Source: Chitinophaga sancti (GTDB lineage Bacteria > Bacteroidota > Bacteroidia > Chitinophagales > Chitinophagaceae). Taken from it: a DNA stretch of 64,000 nt. Below the pieces are notes generated by a model, which saw only the letters and a program-made list of their open reading frames with translations, searched no databases and was not told the DNA's origin. Positions 45,326 through 54,808 of the stretch are shown piece after piece. The stretch spans positions 6,200,001-6,264,000 of the forward strand of contig NZ_CP139972.1 of assembly GCF_034424315.1 (NCBI RefSeq), written 5' to 3'. Position numbers and translations under genes: made by a program. Every line of letters begins with the position of its first letter. Positions within the stretch are counted from its first letter, which is position 1.

Positions 45326-45829
45326 ATGAAAAATGTTTACCCGCTTATCCTGTTGTTAATATTATCCCTGTTAGGGGCATGTAAGAAGGCAGAATATACC
45401 AGTGAGCTGTTTAAAAGCAAGGAAATCTATATTGCATTTAAGGCATCTACGGGCAATAACTATAAGTATGTGGTAGCTACCAGTAGCTGGACGGGGTATA
45501 GTAGTGCGACTACGTTGACTATTAAGGATGGCAAGGTGGTTGGGCGTGCTTATATCAGCAAAATGTTGGTTAATAATGTTGTAAAAGTTGATAAGGAATG
45601 GATAGAGGATGCTGCTACCCTGGGATCACATACTGAAGGGGCGGCATTGCGGAACCTGGATGATGTGTATGAGATAGCGAGGAAGGAGTGGTTGAAAAAG
45701 CGGGATGATGCGGATGTGTATTTTGAGGCGAAGAATGATGGGATGATATCATCGGCGGGGTATGTTAATAAGGGGTGTCAGGACGATTGTTTTAATGGGA
45801 TTTCGATTAGCGCTATCGCGAAGTTATAA
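45326..45829 (+). CDS. Lipoprotein, hypothetical
   Basis: This 167-residue protein has a lipobox (LLGAC, Cys at residue 19) and a short charged linker (KKAEYTSE), so it is a membrane lipoprotein. The mature part shows beta-rich sequence (YVVATSSWTGYSSATTLTIK) and ends with two close Cys (NKGCQDDCFNG), possibly a disulfide. I recognise no family. It is transcribed alone and ends at a hairpin terminator. Confidence 0.7.
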   Translation: MKNVYPLILLLILSLLGACKKAEYTSELFKSKEIYIAFKASTGNNYKYVVATSSWTGYSSATTLTIKDGKVVGRAYISKMLVNNVVKVDKEWIEDAATLGSHTEGAALRNLDDVYEIARKEWLKKRDDADVYFEAKNDGMISSAGYVNKGCQDDCFNGISISAIAKL

Positions 45830-45834
45830 ATGAA

Positions 45835-45862
45835 AAGGGCAGCTGAGATGCTGCCCTTCTTT
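45835..45862. terminator. Terminator
   Basis: AAGGGCAGC (45835-45843) pairs with GCTGCCCTT (45850-45858) around a 6-base loop, followed by TCTTT. It sits between convergent genes. Confidence 0.75.
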
Positions 45863-46433
45863 ATAGCCTGATATTATCTTCAAAGGTCTTCATCAGTAAC
45901 TCAATACCCTCCACCAGCTTAATCGTATCAATTTCAAGAGCTGGCAGCTCATCCCACAAATCAAACCTATTTCCTTCTGTAAACCGCGGCCAGAAGATCA
46001 CATCATAGTAATATTCCCATACCTCTTTCACATACCGGTCCTCCATAAATCGCCGTAGCTGAATATTGGCTTCGTCCTGATGCACATAATCGCCAAAAAG
46101 GTTTACGAACTTTGCAATGCCTTCGACAACAGGAATACTGAAATCCTCTGCCAGTATACCCTGATAGGCAAATTCCATGTCATAAAGCGTAGTCTCGGAG
46201 TCATCCTGCTCATTCAGCCATGGAATCAGGTTATCATATTCCTTCAGGTCTTCGAAATTCGTAGCTATACCGGCTTTGATAGCAGCTAAAGAACTAGCAG
46301 AAAAGATCTCTCCTGTTTTATACGTTAAGAATTTATCTGTCCTGTTATTATCAGTGTCTGTATACCAGATTAAAAATAAGGGCGCCTCAAGATTGGGCGA
46401 GCGATATTCTATTATCCAGGTATCAGTTTCCAT
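45861..46433 (-). CDS. Acidic hypothetical protein, 190 residues
   Basis: This is a soluble, acidic protein, rich in Trp, Tyr, Asp and Glu (METDTWIIEYRSPNLEAPLF, VWEYYYDVIFWPRFTEG). I prefer the ATG at 46433, because the longer frame runs through the AsmA terminator. I recognise no family. Acidity, size and aromatic content are like immunity proteins of polymorphic toxins, but no toxin is adjacent, so that is only a thought. Confidence 0.6.
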   Translation of the reverse strand: METDTWIIEYRSPNLEAPLFLIWYTDTDNNRTDKFLTYKTGEIFSASSLAAIKAGIATNFEDLKEYDNLIPWLNEQDDSETTLYDMEFAYQGILAEDFSIPVVEGIAKFVNLFGDYVHQDEANIQLRRFMEDRYVKEVWEYYYDVIFWPRFTEGNRFDLWDELPALEIDTIKLVEGIELLMKTFEDNIRL

Positions 46434-46453
46434 AGGGTTAAATTTCGCACAAA

Positions 46454-46480
46454 ATAAAAAAAGAACACCTGACGATGTTC
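46454..46480 (-). terminator. Terminator of the AsmA-like gene
   Basis: On the minus strand GAACATC pairs with GGTGTTC around GTCA, followed by a run of seven T residues. Confidence 0.6.
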
Positions 46481-46500
46481 CCTTTTTATAGTATTCCTGA

Positions 46501-49500
46501 TCATTTTTTTTCCCCTTCCCCGTCATCCGCATCTTCTGTTTCTTCCAGTTTATCCTGCTCGCTTCCTCTTTTAAGTTTCACTTTAGGGTTACTTTGTGTA
46601 CCCGTGACACTAAACGGAATTCCCAGGATGCCAAATGGGGGCAATCCCAACCTGCCTTTGAGGTTCAGCCTGCCATCAAAACTCACCTGTCCTTCAAATC
46701 TAGGGCGGAAGCCGGCTACGCGCATCTTTGTGCGCTCGACAGTAATGATATTATTATTGATCTTTGATTTGATATTGATCTTAGAAAGGTCCGGATCTCT
46801 TACATCTTCCTTACCTGTTGCGCTGCTGACAGCATTGAACAAGCGGAAGCCTTTCATCTTTACTTTCTTCACAGACAACACACCTTCTCCTTTCAGTGAG
46901 GGATAAACCGGGTTCATATTTTCATCCAGTCTGCCGCTTAAATGGTATTCCAGGCCCACGATGCCACTTGCGCTGCCTGCGGAGGTAGCCATGTCATGGA
47001 AGATCTTTATCTCTTTATAAGCCCGCTGTATATCAAATTCCTGTGCGCTGATCCTGTAATCAAAGCTAGCCTTCTTCGGACTGAGGCTGGTATACCTTGC
47101 ATCCATTTCTACTGGCGCGCCGATCAGGGTAAATCCGGTTTTATTTAGCTGAAGGTAGTTGCTGTCAATTACCAGCTGGCCGTGAAAATCGTTGATGTTG
47201 ATGCCGTTGAAAAGGATACGCGTTGCGTTGGCATTCAGGGTCAGTGACAGATTTGCAGGTACCATAACTACGCCGGAATGGGAGGAGGATGCGGAAGTAT
47301 TAGCGCTTGCCTCGGGGGAGGTGTTGCCCCCATATACCATCAGCTCATCTACAAGTATATAATCGCTTTTCAGATCAAAATTGCCGTGTAATACCTGGTC
47401 CTTTTGCATAGCATAACCAATCACATTACTCAAATACCCATCCAGTCTGATAGCTGACTTACCATAATGCGCATTGAACTGATCGAACCACATTTTATCC
47501 TGATCAAAACGGAACACACCATTAGAAATATAAAATGGCAAAGGGAACAGTTCTGATGAAAGGGTGATATCTTTTACTATCAGTGTGCCTTTATTGTACA
47601 GCTTATTATAACGCCCCGCCATCGCATCGCTTTGGGTACCGCGCAGTGACAGGTTGGTCTTAATCAGCCCTTTTACATCATAACCTTGTTGCGCAAATAC
47701 TTTGTATATTTTTCCTAAATCTATACTCCCATTAGAGTTGATATCATAACGCAGGTTATCGAAATTATTCAGATCTGCTTTCAACACAAAAGCTTGTCCT
47801 TCGAATTCAAACGACACCGGTTTGAGATTCACGGCCAGTGATTTGAAAGTGCCAGTGGTATTGGTAATGGAAGCATCGATATTGATCTTCTCCAGCGGAC
47901 TGGGATAATACTTTGTATGCACAATGCCGTTATTCATGATGAGTGTAGCTGTAGTAACAGGGAATAAGCGCTTAACAGGTAGATAGCTGCCTTTCGTCAC
48001 AATGTTGAAATGCAGGTCACCAGCCAGGGATGTACTATCCAGGGGGTAGAATTGCTTAACATCTTCCAGGTGAAGGATTCCTTCCAGGCTGGCATCTACC
48101 AGGGGACTGGCGCCATTGCTCAAATTGAAATAACCTTTGATGTAGTTATTCAGCACATTTGCATTGATGTTTTTGATTGCAAACAAGGCATGTGCATAAT
48201 TACTATCAGGGCAGGAAGCCTGGATGTTAAAATTGATGTTGTCCACCGCCTTTGGCAGGGAACCATATTTCAACATGCCATTATGGAAAGATGCCTGCAG
48301 ACTGAATGTGGGAATGCTGCTAATGACAGTATCGGCCTGTTTCCGCAAGCCGCGGTAGATGACCGATTTCGCATACTTACCATCTGCCAGCAGGTGTGCC
48401 TGGAAGCGGCCTTTCATTTCGAAAGATTGAAGGCCCACGGCTTTGCTCCATTTTTCAAGGTCTATATCGGTATTGAGTTTTACATGTAGCTCCGGAGTGG
48501 TTAGACCTTTTAGTTTCATGATTGCACTAAAATAATCCTTGTCTATATTAAAGAAAATGGAGTCGATATTGACGGTCAGGCTATCGGTATTCAAATGCCG
48601 AAGCTGTGACTGAAAATTGAGGAACAGGTTTTTGACCGGGGCAGGTGCTTTGGTATTGGCGATCATACCGTTCCTGATCTGCACATTAAAAGTCAGGTCG
48701 GGCATGGTGTTCGTTTCCGCAATGTATTCACCAATCAGGGAGGCGTTTACATCCGCAGCTCCTTCGATATGTGTATGATCCAGCCAGGTGGTATATTCAT
48801 GTGGTAATGCAGTGAAAATCGCTGCCAGGCTGGATTCTTTTGAGCGGAGTTTGAAATCCATGGTATAGCCATTTTTCAGGAAACCGAATTTTCCTTTGAA
48901 TTGGACCGGGAGTTCATTTATTTTCAGATCGTTCTTTTCGAACACCAGGTCCAGTGAGTTGGTATTAACCTTAGTAATGAGTTCTCCGTCCAGTTTTTTG
49001 TTCTGGATGTAGGGGGTATTGCCATAGGAAAGGTCGAAAGAGGAGGCCTGCAAGTGAGAATAGAGGTCAAACTGTGCCTTGCTGAGATCACCTTTACCCA
49101 GGTAATCCACATCCTGGGCTTTGACGTAGAGGGGGAGGGATTGGTCGTTGTAGATGATGTTACAATGTTCCAGCTGGATCCTCGCTATTTTCAGAGACGC
49201 GCTGCCACTGTCAGTTTTAGCCGGGTTGGTGGCGGGGGCGGATTGATATACGTTATAGTTGGGATGGCCTGCGGAATCTACCATGATATGGATATTTCCT
49301 TTGGTAAGGTAGATCTCATCGATTTTGACGGCACTGGAAAACACGCTGGCCAGGTTGACACCGAGGGCGACCTCGTTAGCAGCGATGAGCGTATCCTGCT
49401 GGAAAGGGGCGGCTCCTTTCAGACTGAAATCATAGAGTGTTAAGGTAAGGGATGGAAAGTGATTGAAGAAAGAGAGCCTTGCTTTTGAGAAGTTGAGATC

Positions 49501-49659
49501 ACCTGTGATAGTGTTATTGGTCCACGTCTTGATCTTATTGGAAATAGTGGTAGGAAAGAGGACGGGGAGGAGAAATAACAGTAATAAAATTGATACAATA
49601 GTGATGGAAGCAATCTTCAGTGTTCTTAATGCTGTTCTTTTGAATTGGACGAAGCTCAT
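46501..49659 (-). CDS. AsmA-like protein (1052 residues)
   Basis: This large protein is anchored by one N-terminal membrane helix (about 15-37) with the rest in the periplasm. The N-terminal AsmA domain (NKIKTWTNNTITGDLNFSKA, SFFNHFPSLTLTLYDFSL) and the C-terminal AsmA-like region (NNIITVERTKMRVAGFRPRF, GRLGLPPFGILGIPFSVTG) flank a long beta-strand-rich middle. AsmA/TamB-like proteins form hydrophobic grooves that move phospholipids to the outer membrane. The tail (residues ~1030-1052) is strongly charged. It is a single gene, probably expressed from a box at 49692-49699. Confidence 0.88.
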   Translation of the reverse strand: MSFVQFKRTALRTLKIASITIVSILLLLFLLPVLFPTTISNKIKTWTNNTITGDLNFSKARLSFFNHFPSLTLTLYDFSLKGAAPFQQDTLIAANEVALGVNLASVFSSAVKIDEIYLTKGNIHIMVDSAGHPNYNVYQSAPATNPAKTDSGSASLKIARIQLEHCNIIYNDQSLPLYVKAQDVDYLGKGDLSKAQFDLYSHLQASSFDLSYGNTPYIQNKKLDGELITKVNTNSLDLVFEKNDLKINELPVQFKGKFGFLKNGYTMDFKLRSKESSLAAIFTALPHEYTTWLDHTHIEGAADVNASLIGEYIAETNTMPDLTFNVQIRNGMIANTKAPAPVKNLFLNFQSQLRHLNTDSLTVNIDSIFFNIDKDYFSAIMKLKGLTTPELHVKLNTDIDLEKWSKAVGLQSFEMKGRFQAHLLADGKYAKSVIYRGLRKQADTVISSIPTFSLQASFHNGMLKYGSLPKAVDNINFNIQASCPDSNYAHALFAIKNINANVLNNYIKGYFNLSNGASPLVDASLEGILHLEDVKQFYPLDSTSLAGDLHFNIVTKGSYLPVKRLFPVTTATLIMNNGIVHTKYYPSPLEKINIDASITNTTGTFKSLAVNLKPVSFEFEGQAFVLKADLNNFDNLRYDINSNGSIDLGKIYKVFAQQGYDVKGLIKTNLSLRGTQSDAMAGRYNKLYNKGTLIVKDITLSSELFPLPFYISNGVFRFDQDKMWFDQFNAHYGKSAIRLDGYLSNVIGYAMQKDQVLHGNFDLKSDYILVDELMVYGGNTSPEASANTSASSSHSGVVMVPANLSLTLNANATRILFNGININDFHGQLVIDSNYLQLNKTGFTLIGAPVEMDARYTSLSPKKASFDYRISAQEFDIQRAYKEIKIFHDMATSAGSASGIVGLEYHLSGRLDENMNPVYPSLKGEGVLSVKKVKMKGFRLFNAVSSATGKEDVRDPDLSKINIKSKINNNIITVERTKMRVAGFRPRFEGQVSFDGRLNLKGRLGLPPFGILGIPFSVTGTQSNPKVKLKRGSEQDKLEETEDADDGEGEKK

Positions 49660-49691
49660 ATAAGCGCCCGGTATTTTTTTAAACCTGGGTA

Positions 49692-49699
49692 TAAAGGTA
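49692..49699 (-). promoter_or_regulatory. Possible -7 box of the AsmA-like gene
   Basis: TACCTTTA on the minus strand is one base from TAnnTTTG and lies 32 bases upstream of the ATG. The remaining ~300 bases up to 50022 hold no gene, RNA or repeat that I can identify. Confidence 0.35.
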
Positions 49700-50022
49700 A
49701 GTAGAATTTCATGAGCCCGACAGGCTAATGGTTCAATGTCAAATAGTTATAAAGAATTATTCGTATGTGTTCGCCTGAGTATTCAATATATTGCGGGAAA
49801 TAATTATTCATTTGCGGAGGGTTGACAGTTGGTTGTGTCTATTGTGGCTGAATTCAAACAGTTAATTGAGAAAAATGTTAATTAGAGAAGGTTTGGGGTG
49901 AGTGGGGGAGCAGGGATCAAGAAAGACATTATGAAAAAATAATACTATGTTATAAATTCGCTTTTTCCTGGCAGAAAAAGATATAGTCAGGTTCTTTTTA
50001 ACACTTAATCATAAAAGGAAGT

Positions 50023-50478
50023 ATGGTAATCGTCAATAGTTTCGCAGAATATCAAGCATTTGAAGGTAAAGAAATTGGTAATTCTGAATGGCATAAAATA
50101 GACCAGGAACAGATCAATAAATTTGCCGATGCAACGCTTGATCATCAATGGATCCATTGCGATGAGGAAAGGGCAAAGAGAGAGGGGCCGTTTAAGGCGA
50201 CGATTGCCCATGGTTATCTGACATTGTCATTGATCCCTTATTTGTGGAAGCAGATTGCGGATATCCGTAATGTGAAGATGGAGATTAACTACGGAATTGA
50301 GAGTTTTAAATTTGGCCAGGCGGTGTTGGTGAATGATGAGGTGCAGTTGAATGCGAAGCTGAAGTCAATCGTTGATTTGAGAGGGGTGACAAAGGTGGTA
50401 ATTACGGCTACGTTGAATATTAAAGGGAAGAATAAGCCGGCTTATGTTGGGGATGTGGTGTTTTTGTACCATTTCTAA
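50023..50478 (+). CDS. MaoC-family (R)-enoyl-CoA hydratase-like protein
   Basis: This 151-residue single hotdog domain has the active-site pair of MaoC/PhaJ hydratases: Asp and His in FADATLDHQWIHCDEERAKR, with the GPFKATIAHGYLTLSLIP helix. Such enzymes hydrate trans-2-enoyl-CoA to (R)-3-hydroxyacyl-CoA. Length and motif spacing are normal. No fatty-acid genes are next to it, so the physiological substrate is open. Confidence 0.88.
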   Translation: MVIVNSFAEYQAFEGKEIGNSEWHKIDQEQINKFADATLDHQWIHCDEERAKREGPFKATIAHGYLTLSLIPYLWKQIADIRNVKMEINYGIESFKFGQAVLVNDEVQLNAKLKSIVDLRGVTKVVITATLNIKGKNKPAYVGDVVFLYHF

Positions 50479-50498
50479 TACAGGTAGTAAGATATTGG

Positions 50499-50536
50499 AA
50501 GAGGGAACGATACGCTTGTATTGTTCCCTCTTTTCA
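50499..50536. terminator. Terminator after the MaoC gene
   Basis: A 15-bp stem (50499-50513 with 50518-50532, one G-T pair) has a GCTT loop and a short T-run. The next ~160 bases hold no clear gene; on the minus strand a 50-codon open stretch follows the LTA-synthase remnant in the same frame. Confidence 0.7.
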
Positions 50537-50693
50537 TTTACCTCAGTCTTTCGGACTTATTAATAGAATTGTATAGCCGGGGCCAACGGGCCAATGAAGC
50601 ACCCACGGCTATGAGAATAAGCGCTACCCTGTTTTCAGCGATATCCGGGGCCTTAGTGAATATTCGGAATGCTTCTTTCAGAGCGCCAGGTGC

Positions 50694-51250
50694 TTATTCT
50701 TTCATTGCTCCCGTTTTATATAAATAATAGGTTGTTTGATAAGTGGCTATGGCTTTTTTTATAAGCGGACTATCTATCTTAATTGATTGTAAATCATCAG
50801 TTTGTTTTTCCCGTTTAAATACGCCAATCTGTTGTTGGTAACTTAACACTGCCAGACTATCATGTTGCATATAGCCCGGTTTTTGGTAGGTAGCTACCCA
50901 TGCTCTGGGTTGATAGGTTGGCTTCAACACATCCTGTACATACCAGATTGTTTCATATTGCCAATGAGGTAAACCCAATAATGTAGGGAATAAATCTATT
51001 TGTGAACACTGCTGATTGATAATTTCTGAGGCAGGAATAACAAGTATAGCGAATAACTGATACTGAAGAATAAAGCTACCAGGCTATCAACAACAAATCC
51101 CTTTGCATAGACATTCAATATCGCTGAAAATGTAATACCTGCTTTTTGCCATACCAATCCTAAAAATATCGTTCTTATTAAAAAGGAGACAAGCAGGAAG
51201 AAAATGACAAAATTAACCATGACAGAATACCGTGTTTTGCTAATGGTCAT
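50694..51250 (-). pseudogene. LTA-synthase/sulfatase-type membrane protein, internally deleted
   Basis: Two pieces of one protein remain. The 5' piece (51250-50996) encodes the N-terminal membrane part (RYSVMVNFVIFFLLVSFLIR, then KGFVVDSLVALFFSISYSLY). The 3' piece (to 50694) encodes the C-terminal end of the sulfatase domain (IDLFPTLLGLPHWQYETIWY, then VLKPTYQPRAW). The pieces are in different frames and join near 51020. The central membrane helices and nearly all of the catalytic domain, over 1 kb, are missing. The intact family has about 600-650 residues. This is a clear deletion pseudogene. Confidence 0.75.
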
Positions 51251-51405
51251 AACAAATAAACGGCAAAGTACTGTATAAAATCTGTAGAAATCCTGTAGCA
51301 GGTAGAAGCTTTCTATGAGTGCTTGATATAGAATTTTTTATTTAACGATATTTGGCAGCAATATTTTTCACGACCTCATATTACTAACAACCTTAATCGG
51401 ACAAC

Positions 51406-53649
51406 ATGGCAAACTTTGGGAAACAGATGCTGAACATTTTGGGAGAGATTAAAGGAACGGGCTCCTTTGTAAGTAGTGGAGTTCAGCCTTTCCTCTTCCC
51501 TGGTTTACAGATCCGGGGCATGGATGAAATCGGGTTTCCTATCAATGCTACCCAAATTAAAGCGCTGATCAAAATAGCACACCAGGCACCATTCGGTAAG
51601 GGGAGCAAAACAGTGCTCGACAAAGCCGTGAGGAGTGCGTGGGAAATTGATGCTAACCAGATAAAATTTGTTAATAAAAAATGGGGGGAATTTGTAGACG
51701 GTATTTTGAAGCAAATCAAGCCTTCTATGGGGCTTGAAGGGCTTTCGGTTTCTGCAAATCTGTACAAGTTGCTGATATATCAGAAAGGGGACTTCTTTCT
51801 ACCTCATAAAGATTCTGAGAAGGAGCCGGGAATGTTCGGTACGCTTATTATAGGTTTACCTTCCAGCCATACAGGGGGAGAGTTAGTTGTAAAATTTGAC
51901 GGATGCAGTGAGGTTATTGATTTTTCTGACCCGGTCAACAAGTATCAAATTCCATTTGCGGCCTTTTATGCTGATTGTGAGCATGAGATCAGGCCCATTA
52001 CATCCGGTTACCGGGTTTGCCTGGTATATAACCTGGTTCAGGTTAAGGCAGATAGGAAAATTCAGCCACAACAGCTGAACGATCAGGTAAAGCAACTCGC
52101 CGAACTTTTGAAGGCCAGTGAAGAAGACCAGGATATTCCCAAAATTGTGCTATTGGGGCATCAATATACCCCTTCCAATTTCACTATGAATGCCTTGAAA
52201 TTAAACGACAGACATAAGGCAGAGGCACTTATCAGGGCAGCGGAGTTAGCAGAATTTTATATAAAACCGGGTTTGGTTACGTCCTATCAAGTGGGTGAGC
52301 TAACGGAAGATGATACTAAACAATCGTCTTCAGGTCGTAACTATAGGAAACGGAATCGTTATTATGAGGAGTATGACGATGAGAATTTAACAGGAAATGG
52401 AATAATAGGGGAGGTGTATGATGAATATGTTTGCATCGAGCATTGGATGAAGGGAGGTATACCGCCATTGCGAAATATTCAGTTCGATGAGATGGACCTT
52501 ATATCAGCCATAACCCTTAATGAGGGAGAGCCCATAGAAAAGGCTGCCGAAGGCTATACTGGCAATGCAGGTATGGAAATGCAATATTGGTATCACTATG
52601 GCGCTATTTTCCTGTGGCCTCGAAAGTACCATTATGACATGGTGATAGATCTTGATGCTGAAAATAAGCTGGAATGGATAGACTATTATAACCGGCACTG
52701 GAAAACCCTCACAAAGGTAGATATCGCCCTCACAAAAAAACTGGTAGAAGCAGGGATGTCTGTAAAGCACCTGAAAGAGAAAGCTGATTATAGTCCATTG
52801 GCAGATTGGCTGATGAACCTGAATGATGAGAAGTATCTATTGAATAAAGGTTCGCAATTTTTGACGGATCATTTTGTACGGATCGCTGTTGACAAATGGA
52901 TAAAGCTGGTCAAACATTATCCAATAGACCAATTTGAAAATATTTTCTTAACCGCCGGCAATAAAAAAGAAGTGTCGGTTATCAGGCATCTGTTAGGCAT
53001 CTTCAATGATTTGTTGGAGGATAGTTCCTCTTCAGCAAGGGCATTTGTGGAACAACAAGCCTCGTGCATACCTGGCTATTTGGAAAACCTAAAATTAACT
53101 GCGGAAAATGAGAAAAAGGGTATCAGGGAGATCTTACGATACCTTTTGCAAATCGACGGGAAGAAAGTGATCAGAGAAAAAAACTGGCACAAGAAGATAA
53201 CAGCAGCCCTTACCCAAAAACTAACACGAGAATATGTAAATGACATTCTGATAGCTGAAATACTAGGTGCTGATAACAAATCAAATCTCGCCGAGCAATT
53301 ATTGTCAGTTTGCATAAGCGATCTACAGCGCAGGGTACTGGATAAACCTAAGCCTCCCATTAGCTGGTCAAGACCTGTGCCTAAAAAAGCTGGTATCTAT
53401 GGAGATGTTTGGGATATCCTGGCAGATTTTCTCAAATCTGCTACTGTACAAATTTTTAATTATCAGGCTATATTAGAAAAACGGAAGGAAATGGAGTATG
53501 CTATCGGAGATGTTGTTATTGACATTGAAATGGAAACCATCAGGAGGGGATCTCCTCATACACTCAGGCTTACTAAAACGCAATATGCATATGAAAGAGA
53601 GCTAGCTAAGTGGAAAGAGGATGTTGAAATATTAGAAAAAATAAAGTAA
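51406..53649 (+). CDS. Large 2-oxoglutarate/Fe(II) oxygenase-like protein (747 residues)
   Basis: The N-terminal third holds a prolyl-hydroxylase-type double-stranded beta-helix. His134 and Asp136 (LPHKDSEKE), His193 (DCEHEI) and Arg203 (SGYRVCLVYNL) supply the iron and 2-oxoglutarate ligands, with TLIIGLPSSHTGGEL between. The remaining ~530 residues show no domain I know; they include a charged Tyr/Arg/Asp-rich loop (~310-330) and helical segments. There is no signal peptide, so it acts in the cytoplasm. Long proteins of this kind are also known in fungi and plants. The gene is intact within a zone of decayed genes. The substrate is unknown; a protein side chain is one guess. Confidence 0.8.
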   Translation: MANFGKQMLNILGEIKGTGSFVSSGVQPFLFPGLQIRGMDEIGFPINATQIKALIKIAHQAPFGKGSKTVLDKAVRSAWEIDANQIKFVNKKWGEFVDGILKQIKPSMGLEGLSVSANLYKLLIYQKGDFFLPHKDSEKEPGMFGTLIIGLPSSHTGGELVVKFDGCSEVIDFSDPVNKYQIPFAAFYADCEHEIRPITSGYRVCLVYNLVQVKADRKIQPQQLNDQVKQLAELLKASEEDQDIPKIVLLGHQYTPSNFTMNALKLNDRHKAEALIRAAELAEFYIKPGLVTSYQVGELTEDDTKQSSSGRNYRKRNRYYEEYDDENLTGNGIIGEVYDEYVCIEHWMKGGIPPLRNIQFDEMDLISAITLNEGEPIEKAAEGYTGNAGMEMQYWYHYGAIFLWPRKYHYDMVIDLDAENKLEWIDYYNRHWKTLTKVDIALTKKLVEAGMSVKHLKEKADYSPLADWLMNLNDEKYLLNKGSQFLTDHFVRIAVDKWIKLVKHYPIDQFENIFLTAGNKKEVSVIRHLLGIFNDLLEDSSSSARAFVEQQASCIPGYLENLKLTAENEKKGIREILRYLLQIDGKKVIREKNWHKKITAALTQKLTREYVNDILIAEILGADNKSNLAEQLLSVCISDLQRRVLDKPKPPISWSRPVPKKAGIYGDVWDILADFLKSATVQIFNYQAILEKRKEMEYAIGDVVIDIEMETIRRGSPHTLRLTKTQYAYERELAKWKEDVEILEKIK

Positions 53650-53672
53650 GGAATGTTGGGTTTTCTCTTTTA

Positions 53673-53709
53673 CCATGCAGATTTAATACTTAATGTTAAA
53701 TCTGCATGG
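53673..53709. terminator. 14-bp inverted repeat after the oxygenase gene
   Basis: Arms at 53673-53686 and 53696-53709 (core CATGCAGATTTAA) pair perfectly around a 9-base loop. No long T-run follows. It may terminate the oxygenase transcript and also overlaps the first codon of the pseudogene at 53706. Confidence 0.55.
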
Positions 53710-54808
53710 GCCATTTAAAGAAGGTAGAAGTCAAAATCCCAAATGCATTAAAGCTAAGCCTCGCTGTTGTCTTAATGGAATCCACGTCAGGGAGCAAGAC
53801 AACTATTGCCCCATGTTTAAGCACTTATCTTGAAGATAAATTTATAGTTGGCGGAAATAATTATTTCTTCATAGATGAAGTACAGGAAGTGAAGGAATTT
53901 GAAAGAACCCTTCGTATTTGCTGGCGAAGGGTTCTTGTGATATTTACTGTACGGGTAGTAATGCAAATATGCTATCAGGTGAATTGGCTACATTTTTGTC
54001 TGGCAGATATTTAGTATTCAATATCCATAGTCTGAGTTATCAGGAGTTTTTGCAATTTCACCAACTTGAGAATAAATTCGAATCACTAATACTTTACCTC
54101 AGGTATGTAGGAATGCCATTTTTAAGTAATATCGGATTGCAGGAAGATCTACCTTATGAATATCTGCGAGATGTTTACTCCACTATTTTGTTAAAAGACG
54201 TTGTAGCCCGTGAGAATATCCGGAATGTTTCATTTTTAGAAAATCTGGTAACTTATCTCGCAGACAATACAGGCAGTTTTTTTTCTGCCAGCAATATCAG
54301 TAAGTATCTTAAATCCCAAAGAGTGGATATCTCTCCGTAGCTAACTATTAACTATCTGCAGGCGTTGTGCAATACCTTCTTTGTACATAAGGTGGTAAGA
54401 TCAGAAATTGGAAGACTGAAAATATTTGAAATCGGTGAGAAGTATTATTTTGAAGATCTGGGTCTGCGTAATGCAATTGTTTGTTTTAATCAAGGTGCCG
54501 ATATTCATAAACTTATGGAGAATGCTGTTTACTTATTTTTAATACAGCAAAACTATAAAGTGTTTGTAGGAACGTTAGGTGATAAAGAGATAGATTTTGT
54601 TGTAGATAAAAATGGGGCTAAAATTTATTTTCAGGTTTGTCTTACTATTATGGATGAAAGTACTGCCAACAGGGAATTTGGGAATCTGTTAAAAATAGAA
54701 GACAATTATCCTAAGTATGTGATTACGTTGAATGATTTGTTAATTGGTCAGGATAATAATGGAATAATTCAAAAAAACCTGATGGATTTCTTAACAAGTG
54801 AGCTATAA
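53706..54808 (+). pseudogene. AAA_14/DUF4143 ATPase, broken
   Basis: The pieces match the family of AAA ATPases with a C-terminal DUF4143 nuclease-like domain: Walker B (NNYFFIDEVQEVKEFERTLR), a sensor segment (CDIYCTGSNANMLSGELATF, then SLSYQEFLQFH) and the DUF4143 part (LKIFEIGEKYYFEDLGLRNA, then GDKEIDFVVDKNG). Three lesions show decay. The P-loop at the start is not recognisable, a frameshift lies near 53918-53950, and an in-frame TAG at 54338-54340 splits the downstream frame. It is therefore not functional as one protein. Confidence 0.8.
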
